Positions 6,270 to 15,075 of a stretch of DNA of 25,146 bases are shown here, piece after piece. This stretch comes from SIG455 sp045659025 (GTDB lineage Bacteria > Bacillota > Clostridia > UMGS1810): positions 1-25,146 of the forward strand of contig JAZOWA010000065.1 in NCBI GenBank assembly GCA_045659025.1. Direction: 5' to 3'. The notes beneath the pieces were generated by a model. It ran no database searches. It was given only the letters and a program-made list of their open reading frames with translations, and was not told where the DNA came from. How positions within the stretch are numbered: position 1 is the first letter of the stretch; every line of letters starts with the position of its first letter. A program made the translations under genes and the position numbers.

Positions 6270-7128
6270 TATTGTTGAAAAAAGAAACATTTTCTTCGCT
6301 ATTTCACTTATTTTGTTCATAATCGGCGGTATCTGCTTTGGTATCAACGGCGGCCTTAACACCGATATCGATTTCACAGGCGGTACTGCTATCTACGTGG
6401 ATCTCGGCACAGCTTATGACGAGCCCGCAATCAGAAAAGCAGTTGACGACGTAGAAGGCGTTACTGTTTCTTCCGTACAGAAGACAGATGACAACAGTGC
6501 AGTTATCAAGACCACTCCCATCGACACCGAGCTTCGTTCAAAGGTTACCGAGGCACTCAAGGCGGCATTTGCTGATTCTACAGTTCTCTCTGTAGACAAC
6601 GTATCTGCTAACGTAGGTAAAGAGCTCTGGTCCAATGCAGCACTTTCTATCTGCATTGCAGTAATCCTTATGCTCATCTACATCACCTTCCGTTTCGAAG
6701 TGCTCTCCGGTATCTCTGCTGTGTTGGCACTTACCCACGATATGCTCGCTATGATTTCCATCTATGCTATCTTCCGCTTCCCTGTAAACACATCCTTCAT
6801 AGCGGCTATCCTTACAATTCTCGGTTATTCTATCAATGCTACAATCGTTATCTTTGACAGAATCAGAGAGAACACCCGCTTCCTCAAGAAGGAAAGCTTC
6901 TCAGATCTCGTTAACAAGAGTATCTGGCAGACACTCGGACGTTCTATCAATACTACCATCACAACCCTTCTTACAATCGTAATGGTATATATTCTCGGCG
7001 TTCCCTCAATCAAAGACTTTGCTCTTCCCCTTATTATCGGTATAGTAGCAGGTACCTACTCCTCAATCTTCATTGCAGGTCAGTTCTGGGTACTTTTCAA
7101 GGGCAAAGACGCTAAAAAGATTAAATAA
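6262..7128 (+). CDS. secF: Protein translocase subunit SecF
   Basis: A 288-residue partner of SecD. The N-terminal membrane segment (about 10-28) is followed by the SecF motif DIDFTGGTAIYVD (35-47), the small P4 domain, and five membrane segments from about 125 onward. The signature LGYSINATIVIFDRIRENTR (187-206) is clear, but A193 stands where many SecF proteins have Asp (consensus N-D-T/S). The conserved Arg in GRSINTT (R227) is present. The ATG is inside the end of secD. A terminator follows 20 bp after the stop, so secF ends the operon. Confidence 0.97.
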   Translation: MFNIVEKRNIFFAISLILFIIGGICFGINGGLNTDIDFTGGTAIYVDLGTAYDEPAIRKAVDDVEGVTVSSVQKTDDNSAVIKTTPIDTELRSKVTEALKAAFADSTVLSVDNVSANVGKELWSNAALSICIAVILMLIYITFRFEVLSGISAVLALTHDMLAMISIYAIFRFPVNTSFIAAILTILGYSINATIVIFDRIRENTRFLKKESFSDLVNKSIWQTLGRSINTTITTLLTIVMVYILGVPSIKDFALPLIIGIVAGTYSSIFIAGQFWVLFKGKDAKKIK

Positions 7129-7148
7129 TTTTTGAGCTTTAATTTAAG

Positions 7149-7181
7149 ACAGAGGTTCTTCAAATGAACCTCTGTTTTTTT
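7149..7181 (+). terminator. Intrinsic terminator after secF
   Basis: ACAGAGGTTC (7149-7158), loop TTCAAAT, GAACCTCTGT (7166-7175), then T to 7181. Perfect 10-bp stem. Confidence 0.92.
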
Positions 7182-7192
7182 ATGCAAAACTA

Positions 7193-7221
7193 TTGCATAA
7201 AGGTATAAAATTGTGTATAAT
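7193..7221 (+). promoter_or_regulatory. Promoter of nadK-argR-recN
   Basis: TTGCAT (7193-7198), 17-bp spacer, TATAAT (7216-7221). A second TATAAT at 7230-7235 lacks a good -35. Confidence 0.7.
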
Positions 7222-7274
7222 CAAAATGGTATAATATTTTGGGTGAGTATGCCCGCTTGAAAGGAGAACTGTTG

Positions 7275-8093
7275 ATGAAAAAGGTTGCTGTTTACACCAA
7301 CGCAGGCAAGGATCGTGACCTTTCGGTGACGAGCCGTGTTACCTCGTATCTAGAGGCCAAAGTGCAGGTGGTGTCCTTTATGGATCTTGCAAAGTTTAAT
7401 GATGCTTGTGCAGATGCCGATGCATTGATTGTTCTCGGCGGTGACGGTACGTTGCTTCGTTGCGCCCGCCTGGCCTGTGGCACACACCTGCCCGTTATGG
7501 GCATTAACCTTGGCAAGGTAGGGTACCTTGCAGAGGTTGATGTGGATAGTATTGAAAATAGTCTTGATAAACTCATCAGCGGTGACTACACCATTGAGGA
7601 GAGATTTATGATAAAGGCAGAGGTTGTGCGGGACGGCAAGGTGATCGCCGAGCACAAGGCCTTAAACGATATGGTGATATCGGGTGCATCTTTTAAGAAA
7701 CTGGTATCCACCGAGGTTTATGTGGGTGAGGATTTTGTCGGCTCATACAATGCCGATGGTGTGGTATTTGCCACTCCCACGGGCTCTACCGCATACTCCC
7801 TTTCCGCAGGCGGACCTGTGGCAGACAGCGCAATGGAGCTTATAATAATTACCCCCATTTGCCCCCATGCCCTTTCGGCTCGTCCCCTTGTGATTCCCGC
7901 ATCCAAACGGGTGACGGCAGTGATATCCGACAACCGCGGGCGCACATCAGTGCTTACTGCTGACGGACAGACGGGTGAGAACCTCAACCCCGGTGATAAG
8001 GTAATAATCACCCCATACCCTGACAAGACACGGCTTATACGTCTTAATGGTATGAGTTTTTATGAGACACTTCGCAAGAAAATAAGTAATTGA
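7275..8093 (+). CDS. nadK: NAD kinase
   Basis: A 272-residue cytoplasmic enzyme phosphorylating NAD to NADP. Family marks: LGGDGTLLR (54-62) with the GGDG nucleotide loop, GINLGKVGYLAEVD (76-89), the acidic NDMVISG (131-137), and the glycine-rich DGVVFATPTGSTAYSLSAGGP (starting at 161) that binds NAD. The length is typical. The ATG at 7275 is preceded by AAAGGAG (7260-7266). A TTG at 7239 in the same frame would place the ribosome site inside the gene and is rejected. It is followed after 14 bp by argR, the conserved clostridial order nadK-argR-recN; tlyA, often first in that cluster, is absent here. Confidence 0.96.
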   Translation: MKKVAVYTNAGKDRDLSVTSRVTSYLEAKVQVVSFMDLAKFNDACADADALIVLGGDGTLLRCARLACGTHLPVMGINLGKVGYLAEVDVDSIENSLDKLISGDYTIEERFMIKAEVVRDGKVIAEHKALNDMVISGASFKKLVSTEVYVGEDFVGSYNADGVVFATPTGSTAYSLSAGGPVADSAMELIIITPICPHALSARPLVIPASKRVTAVISDNRGRTSVLTADGQTGENLNPGDKVIITPYPDKTRLIRLNGMSFYETLRKKISN

Positions 8094-8107
8094 AGGAATG
8101 AGAGAAT

Positions 8108-8560
8108 ATGTCTAAACTTGACAGACAGGAAAAGATATTATCCCTTATAAAAAATAGCCCCATATCCACCCAGAGCGACCTTACGGAGCAGCTTATAAAC
8201 GCAGGTTATAACGTGACTCAGGCTACTGTGTCCAGAGATTTGCAGGAGCTTCGTGTGGTGAAAACCGTAGGATCTGACGGTGAATACAGATACGCTCTTC
8301 CCAAGGAGGAGGCCAAGGCAAATGCTTCTCGTCAGGAAGCGGTGCTACGTCAGTGCCTTATAAGTGTTGATTATGCAGTAAACGTTATAGTGTTAAAGAC
8401 TATGACGGGTGCGGCTCAGGCGGTAGGTCATGCATTGGATATGTATGTAATGGAGGATGTCCTCGGCACTATAGCGGGGGATGATACCATTATGATGGTG
8501 GTACGCAGTGAGCATACCGCAAAACGTGTGTGTGATGATTTGAAAAGGTATATCGCATAA
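8108..8560 (+). CDS. argR: Arginine repressor ArgR
   Basis: A 150-residue hexameric arginine-responsive regulator. The N-terminal winged helix covers residues 1-70, with LDRQEKILSLI and the recognition region TQATVSRDLQELRVVK. The C-terminal arginine-binding and oligomerisation domain ends with the characteristic GTIAGDDTIMMVVRS. Standard length. GGAATGAGAG lies before the ATG. It lies between nadK and recN in the usual order. It would regulate arginine biosynthesis genes located elsewhere; I see no obvious ARG box in this window. Confidence 0.95.
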   Translation: MSKLDRQEKILSLIKNSPISTQSDLTEQLINAGYNVTQATVSRDLQELRVVKTVGSDGEYRYALPKEEAKANASRQEAVLRQCLISVDYAVNVIVLKTMTGAAQAVGHALDMYVMEDVLGTIAGDDTIMMVVRSEHTAKRVCDDLKRYIA

Positions 8561-8602
8561 GAATATAAATACCACGATATTCAGGGAAAGGTGGTGTAGG
8601 CG

Positions 8603-10279
8603 TTGCTGGGCAGAATTTTTATTAAGAATGTAGCCGTTATAGAGAGTGCCGAGATAGAGTTCGGGCCTTCATTTAACATCCTCACGGGTGAGACGGGTGC
8701 AGGTAAATCAATTATCATAGATTCATTTAACCTTCTTCGTGGGCAGAGGGCGGATAAAGATATCATCCGCACGGGCGAGCAGAAGGCAAGGGTTGATGGT
8801 GTATTCACCATAGACGCTGACACCGAGAGGATTCTTTCCGAGGAATACGGTATAGAGGGTAATGACGGTGAAGTGTTAATCACCAGAGAGATCTCAGCCG
8901 ACGGTAAGAACACAGTACGCATTAACGGCCTTCCCACCACCAGTGGTGTGCTCAAAGAGGTGGGAGAGTACCTGATAAATATCCACGGTCAGCACGAGAA
9001 TACCACCTTGCTTTCCAAGAAGAACCATCTTCGTATGCTGGATGCGGTATCGGGTAAAGAGGCAGAGGATATCATAGCCAAATACAGCAAGGTGCATGCC
9101 CTTATCAAAGAGAAGGAAGAATTGCTCCAGTCAGTCAAAAGTGACGAGCAGGAGAAGATACGACGTCTGGATATGCTTAAATTCCAGATAGACGAGATAG
9201 AAGCAGCCGACCTCACAGTCGGTGAAGACGAAGAATTGAATGACAGAAGAATCACCCTAGAGAATGCCGAGCGCATAGCGGGTAATGCCCAGAGTGCATA
9301 CGCATCCCTCTATGACGGGGACGACAGACAACGTTCTGCCAACGATCTTTTGTGGGACGGACTTAACACCATTGGCGAGGTGGCCGAGTATGACGGTGAG
9401 CTTAAAGCCATCCACGAAGAACTCAATGACTTAGTGTATGAACTGTCGGATAAGATACGTTCCCTTCGCAAATACATAGATTCCCTTACCTATGAACCCT
9501 ACGAGCTTCAGCAGGTGGAGGACAGGTTAGACCTTATATATAATCTCAAACGCAAGTACGGGGCCACCATTGATGAGATTTTGGAATATCTCGGCAAGGC
9601 AAAGGCAGAGGCAGACAGCATCACCCGTGCCGACGAGATCGCAGCAGAGCTTGAGACGGAGCTTACCCACTTGAAGCGGGATAGGGAGAAACTGGCAGAC
9701 GAACTTACCGCCCTTCGCAAAGGGCAGGGCAAGATACTTTCAGGACGGATAGAGAAAGAACTTGCCGAGTTGGATATGGCGAGAGTGAAGTTCACAATTA
9801 AGATAGAGCAGACTGATTACACCGCCAGGGGCAGAGATGATGTGGAATTCCTCATCTGCACCAACGTGGGCGAGGAGTTCAAACCCCTCACCAAGATAGC
9901 ATCAGGCGGTGAACTTTCAAGGATTATGCTTGCCGTGCAGACGGTGCTTAATTCAGATAGTGGGGTAAAGACTTTGGTGTTTGACGAGATTGATACAGGA
10001 GTAAGCGGACATGCTGCCCAGCGTATCGGTGAGAAGCTCAAGGCAATCTCTCAAAGCGGACAGATAATATGCATCACCCACCTTCCCCAGATAGCCGCTA
10101 TGGCGGATGACCACTACCTCATAGAGAAGACGGTATCAGACGGCAGAACGGTCACTAATGTAGAACATTTAAGTCATGACAAGAGAATATACGAACTCGC
10201 CCGCACCCTCGGCGGACAGACGGTGACGGATATCACCCTGGCCAATGCCGAAGAGCTTTTGAAGCAGGCGGGAAACTAA
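8603..10279 (+). CDS. recN: DNA repair protein RecN
   Basis: A 558-residue SMC-like ATPase acting at double-strand breaks. The N-terminal head has Walker A GETGAGKS (29-36). A long central region with E/K-rich helices forms the coiled coil. The C-terminal head has the ABC signature ASGGELSRIML (433-443), Walker B LVFDEIDTG (458-466) and the His switch THLPQ. The start is a TTG: GGGAAAGGTGG (8584-8594) lies at suitable distance, and the in-frame region just upstream contains a stop. Full-length for the family. Confidence 0.96.
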   Translation: MLGRIFIKNVAVIESAEIEFGPSFNILTGETGAGKSIIIDSFNLLRGQRADKDIIRTGEQKARVDGVFTIDADTERILSEEYGIEGNDGEVLITREISADGKNTVRINGLPTTSGVLKEVGEYLINIHGQHENTTLLSKKNHLRMLDAVSGKEAEDIIAKYSKVHALIKEKEELLQSVKSDEQEKIRRLDMLKFQIDEIEAADLTVGEDEELNDRRITLENAERIAGNAQSAYASLYDGDDRQRSANDLLWDGLNTIGEVAEYDGELKAIHEELNDLVYELSDKIRSLRKYIDSLTYEPYELQQVEDRLDLIYNLKRKYGATIDEILEYLGKAKAEADSITRADEIAAELETELTHLKRDREKLADELTALRKGQGKILSGRIEKELAELDMARVKFTIKIEQTDYTARGRDDVEFLICTNVGEEFKPLTKIASGGELSRIMLAVQTVLNSDSGVKTLVFDEIDTGVSGHAAQRIGEKLKAISQSGQIICITHLPQIAAMADDHYLIEKTVSDGRTVTNVEHLSHDKRIYELARTLGGQTVTDITLANAEELLKQAGN

Positions 10280-10307
10280 TCAGAATATATTAAACGGAGG
10301 CAGTAAA

Positions 10308-10799
10308 ATGAGCAGAAAAGACAAGCACAATTATTATCTTGATATCGCAGAGACGGTAGCAGAGAGAGGAACTTGCCTGAGAAGAAACTACGGCTCAATT
10401 ATTGTATGCAACGACGAGATAGTTTCCACAGGATACACAGGCGCACCCCGTGCCAGAAAGAACTGTATGGACGTAGGCGAATGTATAAGAGCAAAGCTCA
10501 ACATCGCAAGAGGCGAGAGATATGAACTTTGTCGCAGTGTGCATTCCGAAGCAAATGCTATCATCAGCGCCGCAAGGAAAGAGATGATAGGCGCCACCCT
10601 TTATCTCGTAGGTAAAGAGGTAGGCACAGGCAATCTCGTGCCCGACGCATCTTCCTGCAGTATGTGTAAGCGTCTTATCATCAACGCAGGTATTGAGACT
10701 GTTATCGTAAGAAACACCCCCGACAAATTCACTATCATAAATGTCCGTGAGGATTGGGTAGAGAAGGACGAGTCCTTAGAGGGTATATTCGGTTATTAA
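10308..10799 (+). CDS. dCMP deaminase-like (ComEB-type) zinc deaminase
   Basis: A 163-residue cytidine/deoxycytidylate deaminase-fold protein. The zinc and catalytic residues are HSE (H79, E81) and the paired cysteines CSMC (C117, C120). The usual Pro before the first cysteine (PCxxC) is Ser here. The N-terminal NYGSIIVCNDEIVSTGYTGAPR (27-48) is typical of dCMP deaminases, which make dUMP for thymidylate synthesis. A longer than usual segment (VGKEVGTGNLVPDAS, 101-115) sits just before the cysteine pair. A good ribosome site (GGAGG, 10295-10299) precedes the ATG. It lies 26 bp before the start of hisS. ComEB relatives can be encoded near competence genes, but nothing here links it to uptake. 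Confidence 0.88.
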   Translation: MSRKDKHNYYLDIAETVAERGTCLRRNYGSIIVCNDEIVSTGYTGAPRARKNCMDVGECIRAKLNIARGERYELCRSVHSEANAIISAARKEMIGATLYLVGKEVGTGNLVPDASSCSMCKRLIINAGIETVIVRNTPDKFTIINVREDWVEKDESLEGIFGY

Positions 10800-10825
10800 G
10801 CATCATCTGAAAGGAATTGAAGGAA

Positions 10826-12082
10826 ATGATAACAAAAGCACCTAAGGGTACGGCAGATGTTTTGCCTTCCCAGTCGTACAAATGGCAATATATCGAAAAA
10901 GAAATCAAGAAGATTTGCAATGAATTCAATATCAAGGAAATCCGCACTCCCGTATTTGAGCATACTGAGCTTTTTGAGAGGGGAGTAGGCGACACCACCG
11001 ACGTGGTTGGCAAGGAGATGTATACTTTCCTGGATAAGGGTGACCGCAGTATCACTCTTCGTCCCGAAGGCACCGCATCCGCCGCAAGAGCATATATAGA
11101 ACACGGCCTCTTCAATGAGCCACAGCCGATTAAGGTTTACTATATGATCAAGTGCTACCGCTACGAAAAGCCTCAGGCAGGAAGATACAGAGAGTTCTCC
11201 CAGTTTGGTGTAGAGGTTTACGGATCAAAAGAGCCTTCCCTTGATGCAGAGATTATGGCACTCCCCATGATGCTTTACAAGAGATTGGGCCTTAAAAACC
11301 TTACACTCAATATCAACAGTATCGGTTGCCCCACCTGTCGTAAGGAGTACAATAAGAAACTCAAGGAGTTTTTGAGTGCCAATTACGATAACCTCTGCGA
11401 GACCTGCAGAGAGCGGTTTGAGAAAAACCCCATGAGGATAATCGATTGCAAATCCCCTATCTGTAAAGATATAGTGAAGAACGCGCCCAAGCTTATCGAC
11501 AGTATCTGTGATGAGTGTGCCGACCACTTTGACAAAGTGAAACGCAACCTCACCGCCATGGGCATTGAATATAAGATTGATCCCTTCATCGTGCGTGGTC
11601 TTGATTACTATACCAAGACGGTGTTCGAGATTATAGCGGATAACAAGAATTCCAATTCCACCGTATGCGGTGGCGGCAGATACGACGGCCTTGTGGAAGA
11701 GCTGGGTGGCAACAGTATGCCGGCCTGCGGATTCGCCCTCGGTATGGAGAGGTTGCTTCTCACCATGGAGGAGCAGGGCATAGAGATTGCCGACGAGACA
11801 GGTGTGGACATCTATATCGGCAATATCGGTGAGGATAGCGGTTATTTCGCCCAGTCCCTTGTGACCGCACTTCGTGAGAAGGGCGTGTCCGCCGAGAAAG
11901 ACCACCTTGGCAAGAGCGTAAAGGCACAGATGAAATACGCCAACAAGTTGGGTAGCAAATACAGCATAATAGTAGGCGACACAGAGATTGCAGAGGGCAA
12001 GGCCCGTCTTAAGAACATGGAAGAGGGCACCGAAGCAGAGGTAGCACTCACTGCAGATGCAATCGCCGACCTGATAAAATAA
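10826..12082 (+). CDS. hisS: Histidyl-tRNA synthetase
   Basis: A 418-residue class II aminoacyl-tRNA synthetase charging tRNA-His. Visible marks: N-terminal KAPKGTADVLP (4-14), motif 1 region, LRPEGTASAARAYIEHGL, motif 2 CYRYEKPQAGRYREFSQFG (110-128), HisA motif IVRGLDYYTKTVFEI (255-269), VCGGGRYDGLVEELGG, and motif 3 GFALGMERLLL. The C-terminal anticodon domain is complete. Four cysteine pairs (168/171, 191/194, 208/213, 228/231) lie in the insertion domain, as in other clostridial HisRS, and could bind metal. The ATG is preceded by AAGGA; an upstream in-frame TTG at 10817 is less likely. Only 26 bp separate it from the previous gene, so there is no room for a T-box. Confidence 0.97.
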   Translation: MITKAPKGTADVLPSQSYKWQYIEKEIKKICNEFNIKEIRTPVFEHTELFERGVGDTTDVVGKEMYTFLDKGDRSITLRPEGTASAARAYIEHGLFNEPQPIKVYYMIKCYRYEKPQAGRYREFSQFGVEVYGSKEPSLDAEIMALPMMLYKRLGLKNLTLNINSIGCPTCRKEYNKKLKEFLSANYDNLCETCRERFEKNPMRIIDCKSPICKDIVKNAPKLIDSICDECADHFDKVKRNLTAMGIEYKIDPFIVRGLDYYTKTVFEIIADNKNSNSTVCGGGRYDGLVEELGGNSMPACGFALGMERLLLTMEEQGIEIADETGVDIYIGNIGEDSGYFAQSLVTALREKGVSAEKDHLGKSVKAQMKYANKLGSKYSIIVGDTEIAEGKARLKNMEEGTEAEVALTADAIADLIK

Positions 12083-12106
12083 ATTAACCGAAAGGAAGTC
12101 ATCATA

Positions 12107-13894
12107 ATGTACGAATCACTCAATGGATTAAAAAGAACCCATAAATGCGGAGAACTCTCCTCTGCCGATATCGGCAAAGAAGTTGTGCTTATGGGATTTA
12201 CCAACTCCGTAAGAAACCTTGGCGGAGTTAACTTCATCAACCTTCGTGATATTTCAGGTATTGTTCAGCTTTTCTTCAATACCGACAATGCCGAGCTCTA
12301 TGAAAAGGCTGCCAAAGTACGTAGCGAGTATGTGCTTGCTGCCAAGGGTACTGTCCGTGCAAGAGGCGAGGGTGCCGTTAATAAGGATATGGCCACAGGT
12401 GAGATCGAGATAGAGGTTACAGAACTCCGTATTCTTTCCTCTGCCGAGACACCTCCCTTCTATATTGAGGAGAACAGCGACGTTAAAGAGGAGCTCCGTC
12501 TTAAATATCGTTTTATGGATCTCCGCAGACCCGATATGCAGCGTAACTTCGTGCTCCGTCACAAGATGGCAAAGGTTGCTCACGACTTCTTTGATGAGAA
12601 CGGTTTCTTGGAGATTGAGACTCCCATGCTTGTTAAGAGTACCCCCGAGGGCGCTCGCGACTATGTAGTACCCAGCCGTGTTCACAGCGGTAAGTTCTAT
12701 GCACTTCCCCAGTCACCCCAGCTTTATAAACAGCTTCTTATGGTATCCGGTATGGACAGATACTTCCAGATAGTTAAGTGCTTCCGTGACGAGGACCTCC
12801 GTGCAGACCGTCAGCCCGAGTTCACTCAGCTGGATATGGAGCTTTCCTTCGTTGATGCAGATGACGTAATGGAGATTAACGAACGCTTCATGCAGAAGAT
12901 GTTCAAAGAGATTAAGGGTATTGATCTTAAACTCCCCTTCACCAAGATGCCCTATAGCGAAGCAATGGACAGATTCGGCTCCGATAAGCCCGATACCCGT
13001 TTCGGTTTGGAACTTAAAGACATCTCCGATATCGTAGGCGGTTGTGAATTCTCTGTATTTGCCAATGCCATTGCAGATGGCGGCAGTGTAAGAGCAATCA
13101 ATGCCGAGGGTCTCGGTGAGAAGCTCACCCGTAAGACAATCGACGCTTTGGGCGAGTTTGTAAAGACATATCGTGCAAAAGGCCTTGCGTGGATCAAGTG
13201 GAATCCCGACGGTGTTCAGTCACCTATTGCCAAGTTCCTTAAAGAAGAGGAAATGAACGCAATTTTGGAGAGAATGGGTGCAAAGGAAGGCGACGTAATC
13301 TTCATCGTTGCCGATAAGAATAACGTGGTATATGATTCTCTCGGCGCACTCCGCCAGGAGATTGCAAAGAGATTTGAACTCATAGATAAGAACAGATACG
13401 ATTTCCTCTGGGTAACCGACTTCCCCTTGCTTGAGTATGATGAGGATGCAAAGCGTTATGTAGCTATGCACCACCCCTTCACCTGCCCCAAGGACGAGGA
13501 CGTACACCTTTTGGACACCGATCCTTCCAAGGTACGTGCCAAGGCATATGACATAGTCCTCAACGGTGTTGAGCTGGGTGGCGGTAGTATCCGTATCCAC
13601 GATGCCGTTCTTCAGGAGAAGATGTTCGGCGTGCTTGGCTTCACCAAAGAGCAGGCCTGGGACAGATTCGGCTTCCTTATGGGTGCATTCAAATACGGCA
13701 CACCTCCCCACGGCGGTCTTGCCTATGGCTTTGACAGAATGGTAATGCTCATTTCCGGCCTTGATAATATCCGTGAGGTAATCGCATTCCCGAAAGTACA
13801 GAACGCATCCGAACTTATGAGCGGTGCGCCTGACTATATTGACGACAGACAGATTGAGGAACTTCACATCGCCCTCAATGAGACAGGGGAGTAA
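12107..13894 (+). CDS. aspS: Aspartyl-tRNA synthetase
   Basis: A 595-residue bacterial-type AspRS. The N-terminal OB-fold anticodon domain begins at about residue 8 (LKRTHKCGEL). The class II core has motif 2 CFRDEDLRADRQPEFTQLDMELSF, and the bacterial GAD insertion occupies the middle. Motif 3 is GGLAYGFDRMVML near the C-terminus. It follows hisS by 24 bp with AAAGGAAG as ribosome site, the common Bacillota hisS-aspS pair. Whether it charges only tRNA-Asp or also tRNA-Asn cannot be decided here. Confidence 0.97.
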   Translation: MYESLNGLKRTHKCGELSSADIGKEVVLMGFTNSVRNLGGVNFINLRDISGIVQLFFNTDNAELYEKAAKVRSEYVLAAKGTVRARGEGAVNKDMATGEIEIEVTELRILSSAETPPFYIEENSDVKEELRLKYRFMDLRRPDMQRNFVLRHKMAKVAHDFFDENGFLEIETPMLVKSTPEGARDYVVPSRVHSGKFYALPQSPQLYKQLLMVSGMDRYFQIVKCFRDEDLRADRQPEFTQLDMELSFVDADDVMEINERFMQKMFKEIKGIDLKLPFTKMPYSEAMDRFGSDKPDTRFGLELKDISDIVGGCEFSVFANAIADGGSVRAINAEGLGEKLTRKTIDALGEFVKTYRAKGLAWIKWNPDGVQSPIAKFLKEEEMNAILERMGAKEGDVIFIVADKNNVVYDSLGALRQEIAKRFELIDKNRYDFLWVTDFPLLEYDEDAKRYVAMHHPFTCPKDEDVHLLDTDPSKVRAKAYDIVLNGVELGGGSIRIHDAVLQEKMFGVLGFTKEQAWDRFGFLMGAFKYGTPPHGGLAYGFDRMVMLISGLDNIREVIAFPKVQNASELMSGAPDYIDDRQIEELHIALNETGE

Positions 13895-13895
13895 T

Positions 13896-13912
13896 GTTAA
13901 TATTTTATTAAC
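13896..13912. repeat. AT-rich inverted repeat between aspS and the ABC operon
   Basis: GTTAATA-TTT-TATTAAC, perfect 7-bp arms, starting 1 bp after the aspS stop. It has no T-run, so it is a poor terminator; it may be an operator or a weak 3' mRNA end. I see no convincing -35/-10 pair between here and the ABC gene. Confidence 0.5.
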
Positions 13913-13983
13913 AACTTACCCCATTGCTGTGTGTTAAGATAGTATATGGCAACAAGCACAATTTGCTTTAAGGAGAGAGACGT

Positions 13984-15075
13984 ATGATAGAGATTAAAAA
14001 TCTTACAAAAGTTTACGGCAGTAAAAAAGCCGTTGACGATATCAGCTTCACCGTTAACCGTGGCGAGATACTCGGTTTCCTCGGCCCTAACGGTGCGGGT
14101 AAAACCACCACAATGAACATCATCACCGGCTACCTTGCCGCTTCCGGCGGCAGTGTGACCGTCGATGGTCTTGATGTGGTTGAAAAATCCATGGAATGCA
14201 GACGCAAGATAGGTTATCTTCCCGAGCAGCCACCCCTTTATATGGATATGACTGTGTCAGAATACCTTAACTTCGTGTACGAACTCAAAGGTGTGAAAGA
14301 GGATAGGGAAGAGCATCTTGCATCTATTATGAAGATGGTCAAGATAGACGATGTTCAGGGCCGTCTTATCAAGAACCTTTCCAAGGGTTATAAGCAGAGG
14401 GTGGGTATCGCTCAGGCACTTATCGGCAATCCCGAGGTGCTTATTTTAGACGAGCCCACAGTAGGTCTTGATCCTAAGCAGATTATAGAAATCCGCAATG
14501 TTATCAAAGAACTCGGCAAGAAGAGAACAGTAATCTTAAGCTCTCATATTCTTCCCGAGGTAAGTGCCATCTGCGAGCGGGTAATCATCATCAGCGGTGG
14601 TAAAATCGTTGCGATTGATACCCCTGAAAACCTCTCTAACAAACTCACCACCGAGAGCAAACTCATCGTGAGGGTAGAGGGTAGCCAGGCGCAGATTGAG
14701 AGTGCGCTCAGCAAGGTAAGTGGCATCTCCTATATCGAGTCCCTCGGCCAGAAGGAGACAGGCACTTACGATTATCTTATTGAATCAAACGGCGATGGCG
14801 ACATCCGTAAAAAGGTGTTCTCCGCCCTTGCTGCAGCAGAGCTTCCCATCCTTATGTCCAAGACCACAGGTCTTTCCCTTGAGGAAGTATTTATGCAGCT
14901 CACCTCTGTAGAGAGTGAAGAGGTTATTGAGGAAACTCCCGAGGAGGCACCTGCCAAAAAGAGCATATTTGATATTTTCAAAAAACGGAAAAAAGCAGAT
15001 GAAGCGGATGAACCTTCATCCGGAGAAATCGCAGAAGAGGCACCCGTAGCCGACGAGGAAGGAGGAGAGAGATAA
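13984..15075 (+). CDS. ABC transporter ATP-binding protein, Gld-type
   Basis: A 363-residue ATPase of the ABC-2/GldA-NosF type. It has Walker A GPNGAGKT (34-41), signature LSKGYKQR (132-139), Walker B LILDEPTVGLDP (153-164) and the switch His in SSHILPE. A C-terminal regulatory region (220-308) is followed by a tail (309-363) of acidic Glu/Ala/Pro stretches around a basic patch, KSIFDIFKKRKK (326-337); the tail is extra compared with the family. AAGGAGAGAG precedes the ATG. Its stop shares one base with the permease start, so the two are coupled. With the next three genes it makes a complete Gld-type complex; in Bacteroidota GldA-F-G supports gliding, but homologues in Bacillota have no settled substrate. 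Confidence 0.93.
   Translation: MIEIKNLTKVYGSKKAVDDISFTVNRGEILGFLGPNGAGKTTTMNIITGYLAASGGSVTVDGLDVVEKSMECRRKIGYLPEQPPLYMDMTVSEYLNFVYELKGVKEDREEHLASIMKMVKIDDVQGRLIKNLSKGYKQRVGIAQALIGNPEVLILDEPTVGLDPKQIIEIRNVIKELGKKRTVILSSHILPEVSAICERVIIISGGKIVAIDTPENLSNKLTTESKLIVRVEGSQAQIESALSKVSGISYIESLGQKETGTYDYLIESNGDGDIRKKVFSALAAAELPILMSKTTGLSLEEVFMQLTSVESEEVIEETPEEAPAKKSIFDIFKKRKKADEADEPSSGEIAEEAPVADEEGGER

Noticed and set aside
10280..10825. T-box riboswitch for hisS
   Set aside because: Only 26 bp separate the deaminase stop from the hisS ATG, and no T-box sequence or specifier stem is seen upstream.
11327..11520. Cysteine-pair cluster in HisRS as a novel metal site
   Set aside because: I recall the same CPxC/CExC pattern from other clostridial HisRS, so it is a lineage feature rather than a new one.
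11225..11905. Antisense open frame of 226 residues opposite hisS
   Set aside because: It lies wholly inside the HisRS gene, has no family features, and is a codon-bias shadow.
13220..13867. Antisense open frame of 215 residues opposite aspS
   Set aside because: Fully within AspRS; the sense frame has all class II motifs.
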